A stretch of 64,000 nucleotides of DNA from Anastrepha obliqua (Eukaryota; Arthropoda; Insecta; Diptera; Tephritidae): positions 57,663,601 to 57,727,600 of the forward strand of contig NC_072894.1 in NCBI RefSeq assembly GCF_027943255.1, in the 5' to 3' direction. Of the stretch, positions 12,150 through 22,440 are shown piece after piece. The position numbers were made by a program, and so were the translations under genes. Position 1 is the first letter of the stretch. Every line of letters begins with the position of its first letter. Below the pieces are notes generated by a model. The model was not told the DNA's origin. It searched no databases and saw only the letters and a list, made by a program, of their open reading frames with translations.

Positions 12150-12875
12150 CGTTAAGGAGAACTTTGACGACGATACAATAAACTTCAATTAATAGTTTTA
12201 TGCTTTATTGGTCTATTCCCGATACTAATTAACTTCCTGACCTCTAGGCGAATAGAAGCCACTTGTCTGCTCGCTATCTATAGGTCTTTTCTATTCTCCA
12301 CTTGCTAACTCTTGGTGAAAAGAGGAGATCTTCGCCGCTCAATTGAGTTTACGAAAAATTTGCTTCTGAAAGCAACAACAAAGTTATCGAACAATAATCA
12401 CCGCTAGGTAGTATGGTTCATAAAACTGTCTTGACTCACTACATCTCAATCATCTTAAATCCGCTTACATTTTTTAGCTGAAAAGGGTTTTATATATCTC
12501 TTTAGTATGCATTTTATGTTTATGTAAAAGTGTTTTCTATATTTTTTTTCCTTTTCGTATCAGAAGAAATAGAAAAGTAGTGACAATGCAACCGACGATT
12601 CTCGTTTTACCTGTGAAAAAACTAGAAAGACATACGGCGGTAAAAGACAAACACATATGTACATGGGAAACAAAATAAAATACACACATATACACTTAAA
12701 TCTTAGAGTACCCAACAAACCAACCATTTTCATATTTTTTTTAGTTTTAAATCTTCGAAAATCGATTTATATTTATATTTTTTTCGCCATAGTTCCTAGG
12801 TGGAACATAGGGCTTCATGTGTATCAAGTGGCATATTTTATATTGATCAACTTCGAAAGAACTTTTCACTAACAG
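12150..12875. other. No gene recognised
   Basis: AT-rich noncoding DNA between a LINE relic and a mariner relic. Nothing assignable. Confidence 0.45.
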
Positions 12876-12882
12876 AGATTTA

Positions 12883-14047
12883 TATACCAACTTCATCAAA
12901 AAGTTCCCGGAATACACGCAGAAAATTTAAAATATAATACAAGTTTATTCCTCAAAAGTGTTATTATCGCCTTCAAAGTAGTCCTCATCAACTACAACGC
13001 ACTTATGCCAGCGAGTTATCCAGCTCTCGAAACAATTCTGGAACTTTATTTTCGGTATTGCCATCAGAGCCGTATCAGGTGAGTTTGATGGCTGTTGGAT
13101 GGTGTTCGTTGGATTCTTAGTAAAAAATTCATGGAAAATGATGGCACTGTGGACTGTGCGTTATCATGGTGCAAAATTCACGAGTTGTTTTCCCACAAAT
13201 TGTAAATTTTTTGGCGAATTGCTTAACGTAAACGTCTCATAATGCCGAAATTATAATCCTTATTAACTGTCTGACCCTCTGGTAAAAAGTTGTGGCGTAC
13301 AATACTATAGGTACATAGAAACCGTGTGCAACGCTTTCTCTTTTTATTGACAATAACCCGGTTTAAACAGAGCTCTCCACCCACTCGCCTGATGTCTGAT
13401 TTGCGTGTGGTATTCATAAACCTACGACTCGTCTCCAGCAATGATACGTTTCATGAATGTTAGGTCGGATTGAGCCATAAAAATCATGTATTTATCAATA
13501 TCAAAGCGGTCCATTTTTTGCATGAAATTCAGGTTTTTTGGGATCAAAGACCAACTTTGCAGCAACACGGCGCAAGCTGAAATCATTAACTACCATTTCT
13601 GAACGGATCCATAAGCATTTGCTTTCATTTCAATGATGTTTTCATTCGTTTTCGATGACGATGCCCTAACACTATGTTCGTCATCCTCGATGGACTCACG
13701 ATCTCTTTTGAAGCGTTCATGCCACTCGTAAATGGTTGTTTTCTTTAGAGCATTATTACGAAAGAGTTTCCCAATATTTCTGAGGTGTTCGCACTCTTGA
13801 ATCTGCATCGCATTTTTAATGCGAAATTTAATAAAACTCGTTGTTGCAAGTTCAAACCCATTCAAACTATAAAAAATCGATTATTTACTCAAGACAGAGA
13901 GGCACTTTTACAAATGGCGATACAATTTTGGTAGGAATATTAATCACAGACAGCAACCTAACGAAAACAAAAAAAAAGAACTGAAATCAGTTGTCTGTGA
14001 GCGTCCTCTGGCGGTTGTCCGGGGAGCTTTCGGATGAAGGTGGTATA
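12883..14047 (-). mobile_element. Mariner (DD34D-type) relic with both ends
   Basis: Imperfect terminal inverted repeats of about 30 bp (left begins tataccaacttcatc, right reverse complement begins tataccaccttcatc) bound about 1.17 kb. On the minus strand the N-terminus reads 'ALKKTTIYEWHERFKRDRES' (helix-turn-helix), then 'AGDES' (first catalytic Asp), 'HNFLPEGQTVN' and 'GIMRRLR'. The C-terminal 'RWHKCVVVDEDYFEGD' is near 12960-13010. This is the order of a classic mariner transposase. Stops, frameshifts and a shortened middle show it is dead. Confidence 0.8.
13590..13865 (-). pseudogene. Mariner transposase N-terminal fragment
   Basis: About 90 codons open on the minus strand. They cover the first helix-turn-helix and linker of a mariner transposase ('NIGKLFRNNALKKTTIYEW', 'RFKRDRESIEDDEHS'), which in working elements binds the terminal repeats. 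The frame breaks soon afterwards. It lies inside the element at 12883-14047. Confidence 0.75.
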
Positions 14048-14286
14048 TATATATATAAGGAACAGTTTTTTTGCTTAACTACTTCTGATCGAGTGTTTGA
14101 AAACCAGAACAAATTTTAATGAACTTAATTTAATTGTCTTGCAAGAGCTCATGCACCAATAATCAACCGAAAAAAGGGAAATTATGTCCCACTTCGTCTG
14201 CGAATGCTTTGTCTTATGAAAGGCAAGGATGTTAACCATTGGGAAACCACTTTTTGAAAAGTGGTAAAAGCTGATTGGTACAGACG

Positions 14287-14405
14287 TAATTAACTTTATA
14301 AGGTTTTTCAATCTCAATCTCGATCTGGATATAGTGATGTAGGAATAACCCTACAGCTTGTTGCTAACGTAGATGTGGCAACAAAAGGATGCGGAAGCGC
14401 TAATG
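14287..14405 (+). repeat. Unidentified repeat, unit 1
   Basis: This stretch resembles the reverse complement of 17741-17850. Both contain 'ggatatagt' and, about 35 bases on, 'gatgtggcaacaaaa' followed by 'gatgcggaag'. I cannot assign it to a family. The two units face each other across about 3.3 kb that holds several mobile elements. Confidence 0.5.
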
Positions 14406-14786
14406 GGATTCTCGAAAAATTACCACTTCACCCAACCAAACAGCACCCGTAAGTACAGAGCAGTCATCTTCATATCATTCTGCGATTCGACCTCACTTTT
14501 ATGTAACGAATAGAGCCAAAGGCACAGATTCGCATTAATTGGCAATTCTAATTCAAGCGTTAAAGATAGGAGTAGCGACCACATCTTTCCTCCCAAACCG
14601 AGAAATGCCTCGAACCACAGCCGAGGAATGCACTGGACCCTTCCACACCAGCACTGCAAGAAAACCGAAATTTCAGCACAGTTTCCTCATTTCTACAACA
14701 TGAATTGAGACTACCGAATACACATGAAAGCAAACAAAAATTTGACATATTTTATGTTTTTTATGCCTATTAAAAAAAATTTTTTT

Positions 14787-15031
14787 ACGAGGAGCTTTTT
14801 CATGGCAGAAACACACTCGGAGGTTCGCCATTGCCTGCCGAGGGGCGACTACTATTAGAAAAATGTTTTTCTTAATTTGGTGTTTCACCGAGATTCGAAC
14901 CTACGTTCTGTCTGTGAATTCCGAATGGTAGTCACGCACCAACCCATTCGGCTACGGCGGCCGCACAAATAGGAGGAGGAGCTCGGCCAAACACCCCAAA
15001 AGGATATACACGCCAATTATATATATATATA
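14787..15031. mobile_element. tRNA-derived SINE with inverted head
   Basis: 14787-14963 is the SINE head on the minus strand, with good box B (ggttcgaatctc) and box A (tagccgaatggg) when reverse-complemented. At 14965 the sequence switches to the SINE tail on the plus strand (aggaggaggagctcggcc, aaacacccc, then the TA-rich end). Normal copies have head and tail in one orientation, as at 59163-59480. A 5' inversion on insertion, or a later rearrangement, would explain it. Confidence 0.75.
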
Positions 15032-15033
15032 TA

Positions 15034-15497
15034 CAGTCCCATCGTGATAGTCCGATACATACGGGACCGACTCGTTGTCGGATTATCAAATATTCCGGAC
15101 TACCGAAGGTTGCACTCCGTAGATCCCACTTAGGTAAAGAGGTGTTTCACCACGCTCGTATCGCTGAATTATGGCCCATTTATCATTCAGCGTAAGTGAT
15201 GTATGTTTATGTTTCTTTGACGTCGATGCCATCACTAAGTAAAACCAAATCAGAAAATAATGACACGAAAAGACAGAAAAAATCACATCAACACCGTCAG
15301 AAATCGCGAGAGAACTGGCGTCGTTCAAATTTAATGACAAATACGTTGTGACCGGGAAACAAAACACAATCCCCCTCTGCTGCTCTGCTACGACTGATCA
15401 AAATAAAATAATGCCAATTGCACCCATAGACGTTGTGAGGTTGTCGGATTACCGAACGTGTCGGATTAAGAAATGTCGGACTATCACGATTGTACTG
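15034..15497 (-). mobile_element. pogo/Tigger-like miniature element
   Basis: Ends match as 22-bp inverted repeats with two or three mismatches (left cagtcccatcgtgatagt; right, reversed, cagtacaatcgtgatagt), flanked by TA. On the minus strand a methionine near 15229 starts 'MASTSKKHKHTSLTLNDKW' then 'IIQRYERGE', the CENP-B-type DNA-binding N-terminus of pogo/Tigger transposases. The ORF ends after that domain with no catalytic part. It is an internally deleted derivative inserted in the TA-rich tail of the SINE before it. Confidence 0.75.
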
Positions 15498-15777
15498 TAT
15501 ATATATATATATATATTATATATAATTAAGATATGCAAAATTAAAAAAAAAATGTAACAATAAAATAAAAAAAACAAAAATGCTTGAATTAAAAATTAAA
15601 AAAATTTCACCCGAGCAATATTTTTCGTGACCATTGCTTAGCAGTAGGCCGGTTAATTGTTTTTTTTTCGCCCTGCACATTCGGTTGCTTGTCCTTCAAA
15701 ACATAAGGGTCAGCAAGGGTCTCGAAAGATACAAAAAAAAGAAAATTTTTCACATATTTTACATTTTCACATATGTA

Positions 15778-15805
15778 CAGGGTTGGCCATATTAAACTGA
15801 CCCAT
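15778..15805 (+). repeat. Left terminal inverted repeat of DD41D element
   Basis: Exactly matches the reverse complement of 17067-17094. Transposase binding site and cleavage end by family knowledge; the adjoining TA is the target duplication. Confidence 0.92.
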
Positions 15806-15891
15806 TGAGTAACCCTATAACTTTTTACTGTAATTTCAGATCAGCTAATGACATACCGCGTTGGAAGCGTCAGTCGAAGGAGATTTATACC

Positions 15892-16977
15892 ATGAAACAG
15901 TACACCCCAATAGAACGCGCTAAAATTGTTCAGCTGTACATTCAAAATTCCTTCTCGATTGTAAAAACGCAACGTGCGTGGAGAAAAAAAAATAAAGTGA
16001 AAAGTGCGCCGTCAAAGAACGCAATCAAGCAAATGCACAAAAGATTTTTGTCTTCCGGCACTGTGGCTAATACCCGACGTCCAAATAAAAAGCGGCCAAG
16101 AGGATCTAACGAAAATATCGCGGCCGTACGAGCCAGTATCGAGTCATCGCCGCGAACGTCAGGTAATCGTCGTTCTGCTCAGTTGGACATCCCTCGGACC
16201 ACTCTACGACGTATCATTCGTTTGGATTTGGGGATATTCCCGTACAAAATACAACTAAATCAACAACTATTGCCAGCCGACAAGCCTCGTCGCTTGGAAT
16301 ATGCCAATTTTGTCGTCCGAATGGCCCAAACTGATGAGGATTTTTGGCATCAAATCATTATGAGTGATGAGGCCCATTTCTCCCTGAACGGAACCGTAAA
16401 TAAGCAAAATTGCCGTTTCTACGCCACTGAAAACCCTCAAATTATTGAAGAGGTACCTCTCCACGACCAAAAAGTTACAGTCTGGTGTGGCATTTGCGCT
16501 GATATGGTCATTGGGCCGTTCTTCTTTGAAAATGGTCAACACCAACCATTGACCGTCAATCAAGAGCGTTATCGGGCCATGATAACCGATTTTGTGATGC
16601 CGATTGTTCGTGAAAATGGTATGGAGCACTTCTGGTTTCAGCAAGATGGCGCACCACCACACACAGCACGAGCCACCGTCAACTTATTGAAGACTTTGTT
16701 CCCTGGCCGTTTGATATCAAAAAGCGGCGATTTTGACTGGCCGCCACGATCACCGGATTTGACGCCACCGGACTTTTTTCTTTGGGGCTATTTGAAATCT
16801 AAGGTTTACGTCAACAAGCCAAAGACACTAGGCGCACTCAAGGCCAATATCCGACGGGAAATAGCCGCCATATCGGCCGAGACGCTGGCCAAAACTATGG
16901 AAAACGCCGAAAAACGGGCACATTACGCTATACGAGCTAAGGGCGACCACTTGCGCGATATCATATTCAAAAAGTGA
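15892..16977 (+). CDS. Mariner-like transposase (DD41D), 361 aa
   Basis: Cut-and-paste transposase acting in the nucleus on its own terminal repeats. The first in-frame ATG after the left repeat (MKQYTPIERAKIVQLY) is taken as start; the frame is open upstream but has no earlier ATG. Residues 1-65 form a helix-turn-helix of the type described as DUF4817 in related proteins; a second helix-turn-helix follows (SPRTSGNRRSAQLDIPRTTL). The catalytic triad is visible: 'IIMSDEAHFSLNG', 'FWFQQDGAPPHTA' and 'SPDLTPPDFFLWG'. I count 41 residues between the second and third Asp. The basic C-terminus (AIRAKGDHLRDIIFKK) fits the family. There is no stop or frameshift. By knowledge, the DD41D spacing was first described for the 'rosa' group in a tephritid. 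Confidence 0.92.
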   Translation: MKQYTPIERAKIVQLYIQNSFSIVKTQRAWRKKNKVKSAPSKNAIKQMHKRFLSSGTVANTRRPNKKRPRGSNENIAAVRASIESSPRTSGNRRSAQLDIPRTTLRRIIRLDLGIFPYKIQLNQQLLPADKPRRLEYANFVVRMAQTDEDFWHQIIMSDEAHFSLNGTVNKQNCRFYATENPQIIEEVPLHDQKVTVWCGICADMVIGPFFFENGQHQPLTVNQERYRAMITDFVMPIVRENGMEHFWFQQDGAPPHTARATVNLLKTLFPGRLISKSGDFDWPPRSPDLTPPDFFLWGYLKSKVYVNKPKTLGALKANIRREIAAISAETLAKTMENAEKRAHYAIRAKGDHLRDIIFKK

Positions 16978-17066
16978 TGTAAACGAATCTCCTTGAACTA
17001 AATTAAATGTTTTTCACAATGAAACACAAAAAAATTTTTCTTTTTCCATATTTTTTTAATAATCAC

Positions 17067-17094
17067 ATGGGTCAGTTTAATATGGCCAACCCTG
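17067..17094 (-). repeat. Right terminal inverted repeat of DD41D element
   Basis: Perfect inverted copy of 15778-15805, starting 90 bases after the transposase stop and followed by TA. Confidence 0.92.
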
Positions 17095-17142
17095 TATATA
17101 CCTTCTTCATATTCTTTTCTCTTTTGGTGCCGATAAGTTCAT

Positions 17143-17557
17143 AAAGGGTTTTCCAATAACAGGTGTTACTGGTGAATGGATGGTGCTATCGAGAGATGAT
17201 TAACGATTTTTATTGCTAGAATTGGATGGTATTGATCTGGACAACGTTTATTTTCAACAAAACGGCGCTACGTGCCACACAAGCAACAAAACCATTGATT
17301 TTTTACGGGAAAATTTTCCGGATCGTGTTATCTCTCGAAGAGGTGATCACAATTGGCCACCGAGATCTTGTGATTTAACACCTTGTGACTTTTTTCTTTG
17401 GGGGCACGTGAAAGAGAAGGTCTACGCCAACAGCCCAGGGTCGATTCAAGACCTCAAAGATGGAATTCGTAAAGCTATCGAGGACATAGAGCAGCCACTT
17501 TGTAATTCGGTTTGGACCGTTGCCTTTATCCATTATTGTCGTAAGTTGATCAGTTAG
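17143..17557 (+). mobile_element. Deleted DD41D mariner-like relative
   Basis: Starts with a sequence like a mariner end (gggttttccaataacagg), then jumps into the last third of a transposase. It carries 'FQQNGATCHTSNK', 'ISRRGDHNWPPRSCDLTPCD' and 'FFLWGHVKEKVYANSPGS'. The spacing is again 41 residues, but the second catalytic residue is Asn, not Asp. The N-terminal two thirds are missing, there is a frameshift near 17212, and I find no right-hand inverted repeat. It is a different family from the intact element 50 bases upstream. Confidence 0.75.
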
Positions 17558-17740
17558 CCAAATCGTACATTCTTTTTGAAAAAAAAAACAAATTGTTTCT
17601 TCAATTTTGTTTCTTCAATTTCTTGTTTTTATTTGACTTTTGAGATCTTTTCTGCTTTAAACTAAGCAAAACTCAAAACTCAGTTAAAACAAAACCCGGA
17701 AAAATCAGTAAATGAGGTGTTGGTTAAAGCGGTGATTCAT

Positions 17741-17850
17741 CCAGAAACCAACTAATACTTCCGCATCATTTTGTTGCCACATCCTCGCTACCAACTTGTT
17801 TAACGGTTATGACTATATCCAGTCTGTGTGATTTAATAACCTTATTAAGT
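17741..17850 (-). repeat. Unidentified repeat, unit 2
   Basis: Inverted partner of 14287-14405, with the same order of conserved blocks on the opposite strand. The origin is unknown. Confidence 0.5.
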
Positions 17851-17859
17851 TGTTGACGT

Positions 17860-19780
17860 CTAAGCCAAAGAGTTGTTTGAAACTGCCGAATAATGGTTTG
17901 CCCAGGGTTGATGTTCTCCCGTTCCCCAAGGCAGGGCATTTACAGAGATAAATGGAAAATCGTTTCCTCTTTTCTCTGGTTGTTTATAACTGTGACAGTG
18001 TGTGTGTGAGGGATGCCTATTTTGGCTGGTTGTTTCCCGACAGACCAAAGCTGTGTCTTATGTCTGCCGTGAGACTGCGAAGCGTCCCGTCGTTTCGTGT
18101 TTATCAATGGTGACGTTTGTTGGAGACTGTAAGTTGGTGTGGTTCATTGAAAGTCAATTTCCATAAGAATTAACAATTTCCTGCATTCATATGTATAAGT
18201 ATATATGTATGTATGAGGAGTTTGAAAAAAATTCAGATTTTGTTTTTCCGTTTTTATTGTTATTTTCCATTTCTTCGTGTTTGTTGGGTATGCACTAGTC
18301 TTGTATTTTTTTCATGGACGTGTAGGTATGATTTCACTGCAGGTAAATCAAAAGGCAGCGAGAAGTCGAACTCAAGTTTAGCTCTTGTTGTGTTTCTCTC
18401 GTTCATATGTTGTAAATATTCTCCTTTGCTCGGTGTATATATGTATGTCTTAGGAATAATCGAAGTTGTCTTTTTCCTTCTCCGGTTACACACAAATACT
18501 TTGTGGTAGCAAGATTAGAGGATGCATCTGTTGATGCAAAGTATTTGTGTATGATTTGGTACTTTTCGTATTTTCCACTTTTGGGAAGATTATTTGCACT
18601 CGGACCTATCTACTTTTGTTCTTATTCTTTTGAAATCGAATACGCTTGTCGGCCAAGAGTTGTAAAATCAAAAGAAGTAGCTTTACCGGAGCTTTAGCAC
18701 ACAAACGAATAATACGTCTCAGAAAATAGTTTTTTCAAGCACTTAGCCACAACATAGTTGCACTTCATCGACAACTTAGCTGCTTTGTTTTACTCAGTAC
18801 CAAGCGTATGTTGGTGCTAGTGACATGATCAGCCTCTGCTTGAGCGTGAAGATGAACACAGGTAAAATTAAGTACATTTTGCCATCAAACACTAGCGCTC
18901 GCATCTCACCACATACATCACACAATTATTGACAGTTAAAATTATTGTATAAAAAAATAAAGGACTTCGATTGTTTTCGCAATCAAAATAAACATCATTA
19001 TAAATGTCCAATGGCACATTTTTCATGCCAACAAATGCGACTTGGTACATTAAAGTTCTGTCCCGAAGGAAAAAACCACAGCTTTTAAGTTTCTCATCGA
19101 TACGTTGGCCAGTACGCCAAAAGAAGGAGCTCTAGAGTGTCATCATTGGCTGAGTCAAGCTGAGTTTCTGCTGCTTATGAAGGTAGAGGTAGAGTAAGAC
19201 CACCTCCGCAATTCAAATACCCTGTTGAGCTCGGCCGAAATCGCCCAGTCTGCTACAATGCTAATGCCAATGAAGTCACTATTGGTACTCTTATAAAAGA
19301 TGATACCTGACTGATCAGCAGCGCAAACAATCTTTTCCAGTATCAGCTTATGGAAATTTGGTATGAAATATTTTGGCGTGATCTTCTATAATACTGTCTT
19401 AGTACTATAGCTATTCTAGATTTATTCTATACAAGCCATGTATAAACATTTCGTTTACATGCTCTCGAAGTCGGCTTTTTAAGTTGATATTATTATTTAT
19501 TTGTAAGAGTAGTAGTTATATATAAATCGATATTAATTCTCTTTTCTCGGCATTTTTTCAAGGTTTAGATTTCTATCTCGGGAAGATAGATATATCCAGC
19601 AGCCCGAAAAGCACACTGCATAAGGTACAAGAAATTGCATACAAAATCCTCGATAGAATCTTATTAGCCATATTAAGAAAATAAATTCTCCTACAGTTGG
19701 CGCATAATACAGAATCACTACTCCCAACTATGCACATCGATCGATCATATTCTGCATAGAAGTTAATGCGTGCATCTTAC
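17860..19780. other. No gene recognised
   Basis: AT-rich DNA with GTAT microsatellite near 18190-18215. The frames at 18213-18509 and 18503-18697 are open but match nothing I know. Confidence 0.45.
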
Positions 19781-20221
19781 CAGCTCTTTTTAACACACTT
19801 TTATTAGGACGGGTTGTATGTATGTATGTATCAGTGGCGGATCCACGGGGGGGGTTTTCGGGTCCGGACCCCCCCCCATTGGAATCATGCTCTAAAATTT
19901 TATGTTTCAATTCTGTATGAGTCAAGTTAAAAAAAACAATCTTTTTTTATATGCATTAGCAGTTTATTAGATTTTTCTTCCAGTTTTAATTTATTTTATA
20001 ATAAAAACAATTATAATACGACGGACGCAATTCAAAATTTTGAATAATTACACAGGCCTGCGTAATTTCATTTTTGTCCAATTTCTAAAACGGCTACGAG
20101 TGTCTCTTGAAGTTTTTTTTGTGCTGAAAACGAATTTGATCTTGAAAATGCTCCAGCACGTCAGGACTTTTGGCAATTTGTGGTTAAATAGTCAAGAAAC
20201 GCCGATTTTGGACATCTTTAT

Positions 20222-20647
20222 GAATTTTTTTTGAGTAAGGTAATTTTTTTTTTTTATTTTCCACAACGGAATCGCAAAGTAATACTCTGTAGCTTTAAAA
20301 TCCATTTTTTAAAAGACTTCTAGGATGAATGAAAAAAAAGTTATACTATTTTGAATTTAAGACTTTTAGACATGCAAATTCATTTTCTTAACGCCCTCTT
20401 TAATGGCGCAACAGATGCTTAAAAAACTATGTATGTTCGACATTGGTGTCGCTGATTACGAATCTGATGTTAGTTTTTTAAAATTCAAAATGGCAGATCC
20501 AATAACAAGTTTCAAGCGAATTACATTAAATTTTCGAAAGATCGTCCGCCATATTGGATCAGGATGGATTTTAAAGCTACAGAGTATTACTTTGCGATTC
20601 CGTTGTGGAAAATAAAAAAAAATATTTACCTTACTCAAAAAAAATTC
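20222..20647. repeat. Internal inverted repeat, about 84-bp arms
   Basis: 20222-20305 is nearly the exact reverse complement of 20564-20647, through 'gagtaaggtaa', a poly-T block, 'ccacaacggaatcgcaaag' and 'gctttaaaatccat'. Differences are confined mainly to the homopolymer run. The spacer is about 258 bases. It may be the ends of a smaller nested element or a fold-back. Confidence 0.75.
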
Positions 20648-21065
20648 AGGTTCTTAATTGGCCAGGAAACTCACCAGACCTCAATCCAATTGAGAACCTT
20701 TAAGAGTCAACAAAGACAGAAATATCGAAAGATAATATTACAAATAAAGAACAACTGAGCCAAAGACTGCAACCTATTTGGAAAAATGACGACCAAATAA
20801 AAACAAACTGCTTAAAATGCGTTGAAAGCATACCCAAAAGGATTTTTTAATTGCTGCACGAGGTGCTCACGCAAAATATTGATTTTTTGATTTTTTTTTT
20901 GATATTTTTTTAATAAAAGACTGGTTTGAATATTGTTTTTGTCGTATTATAGAAATTTAATAAACAACATATTAAAAATAGACTATTCTTTGATTATTAT
21001 CAGTTAAATGGCTGAAACTTGAATTTTTCATAGTGATTCTATTAATTTGAGCACCAACTGTACAC
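20646..21065 (+). mobile_element. Tc1-like transposase C-terminal remnant
   Basis: 'LNWPGNSPDLNPIENL' is the third catalytic box (DDE class) of Tc1-type transposases. The sequence after it, in shifting frames, gives the usual end up to 'IAARGAHAKY' near 20875. A further AT-rich stretch closes with 'aatttgagcaccaactgta', which looks like a Tc1-type terminal repeat at 21046-21064. The N-terminal two thirds are missing. Confidence 0.6.
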
Positions 21066-22127
21066 TGACTGTTCTTGGATACAAATTTTTAACTTTACCT
21101 GTTTTCCTTCTTTTTTATTTTTGGTTCTGATTCTGGATCAAGGCGCTCGAAATAAGAAAATAATGTTCTCTTCATGTTAGGAGGCGTATTAAAAATCACA
21201 TTAACTACTTGTCAACAAATGCTCGACACAATGTATTCTGCTCGTTGAAAGAAACAAAAGAATAGAAGCATGTTCATGCATGTTTAAAGATAGCCTAGTT
21301 ATTCACCAAAAAAACTTAGGGAAAAATCACTCGGCGCCGTCATCGCGATTTCGTTGGCGCGCTATTTAAAATTTCGAGTTAACAGTACACAGGGTGTCGC
21401 CGTTACGATAAGGAACAGCTGCAACGGCTCTTTCATGGTAACTTTCTTGCCGTTATATAGCAACACATGTTGTTAGAGAAAAGCGCAATTAAATATATAA
21501 TATTATATATAAACACGACCGTTTCGTTTGAAGAACTTTATTGGAGTGAATTGAGTCACAGTAAGCATTAATACAAGAAGAAGAAGTAAAGAAGTTACAA
21601 ACAGGGTTGATATTTTTTTCGTACTTAAACTATACATGGTTGAATTGCAAGTTGGCTCCAACACATGTTATAATATATTGTATCTTAAATGGGCGTAATT
21701 ATTTATGAAGGTGTCCCACGATGTATAAAAACCGCCAATTATTCTTGTAATTTTGAATCAAAGTCCTTTACTATTTTTAGAATTTTTTTTACAAGATATC
21801 TAGAGCTATTAGTTTTTTTATCGGCTAGTCACCACATGCAGCGCGAATAATGCCATATTTTATTCACGAAATTGATTTTTAATAAAAACACCCTTCTAAA
21901 ATACCCCGGACCCCCCCCTTTATGAAATCCTGGATCCGCCACTGGTATGTATGTATGTATGTACGTATGTATGTATGTATGTATGTAACGGAATCTTTGA
22001 GCTTAATTTTCACTGGCTTCTAAACATCTGATCGACTTGAAATTTTGCACACCTATCAAGGACCGATGACAATGCAATAATTTGATATCCTTATTGGGAT
22101 TGCCAGGATTAATATTTTCTTTTTTTA

Positions 22128-22440
22128 CCTGTGGGCAAAAAGTAAGGTGAATTTGGTTGTAAAATGAAAAATCGTCATTTATTCTTGTAAATCAATTTCA
22201 TCCCCTTCAAAATAATGCCCTCTCGATGAAATACACTTATGCCAACGAGTTTTCCAATCCCCGAAACATGCCAAATAGTCCATTTGCGGTAGTGGTCTCT
22301 TGAGTTTTGGGAATAGCCAGAAGTCACACGGAGCCAAATCAGGCGAATACGGTGGTTGAGGAACGATATGCGTGGAATTTTTGGCGAAATAGTCACGAAG
22401 AACGAGTGCAGTGTGAGACATGTGAGATAAATTTTCCATT
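22128..22440 (-). mobile_element. Mariner 3' end, minus strand
   Basis: Minus-strand coding for the last third of a DD34D-type transposase: 'HTALVLRDYFAKNSTHIV', 'PPYSPDLAPCDFWLFPKL', 'WKTRWHKCISSRGHYFEGDE'. The left boundary, gtgggcaaaaagtaaggtg, resembles a mariner terminal repeat. Everything before the second catalytic box is missing. It lies between the two copies of the GTAT-bearing repeat. Confidence 0.75.

Larger units (their letters stand above)
15778..17094 (+). mobile_element. Intact DD41D mariner-like element
   Basis: Perfect 28-bp terminal inverted repeats (15778-15805 and 17067-17094, starting cagggttggccatatt) and flanking TA dinucleotides (15776-15777 and 17095-17096) enclose one uninterrupted transposase ORF. 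Total length is 1317 bp, normal for a Tc1/mariner-superfamily element. Nothing visible disables it, so it may be autonomous or very recently active. All other mariner-type sequences in the window are broken. Confidence 0.92.
19832..21944. mobile_element. 2.1 kb element with CAGTGGCGGATCC ends
   Basis: Left end cagtggcggatccac followed by a G run; right end, reversed, cagtggcggatccagg, with a C/G run inside both ends. The flanks read gtatgtat on both sides, compatible with an 8-bp target duplication as in hAT elements, but uninformative because the site is a GTAT microsatellite. No hAT transposase is visible inside. Internal parts include an inverted repeat (20222-20305/20564-20647) and a Tc1-like tail (20646-21065). 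It is a non-autonomous element; the superfamily is uncertain. Confidence 0.65.
19785..22115 (+). repeat. Microsatellite-bearing repeat split by an insertion
   Basis: 19785-19831 (tttaacacacttttattagg, then GTAT units) and 21945-22115 (GTAT units, then gtaacggaatctttgagc, ttttcactggcttct and gatcgacttg) together match a second copy at 22440-22580. The 2.1 kb element at 19832-21944 lies exactly at the GTAT tract, so it probably inserted there. A central microsatellite with conserved flanks recalls DINE-type repeats of flies, but I cannot prove that. Confidence 0.6.

Noticed and set aside
14420..14748. Minus-strand ORFs with many Trp and Cys, possible gene
   Set aside because: Two overlapping short frames, no motif, no consistent start or splice sites.
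15805..15891. Extension of the DD41D transposase ORF upstream to 15805
   Set aside because: The codon at 15805 is TTG and lies at the inner edge of the terminal repeat; the ATG at 15892 begins the conserved helix-turn-helix.
16267..16662. 131-codon minus-strand ORF inside the transposase
   Set aside because: It is the antisense shadow of the intact DD41D transposase gene.
18213..18697. Hydrophobic ORFs as membrane protein
   Set aside because: T-rich DNA on the coding strand gives Phe/Leu-rich frames by chance; no family pattern.
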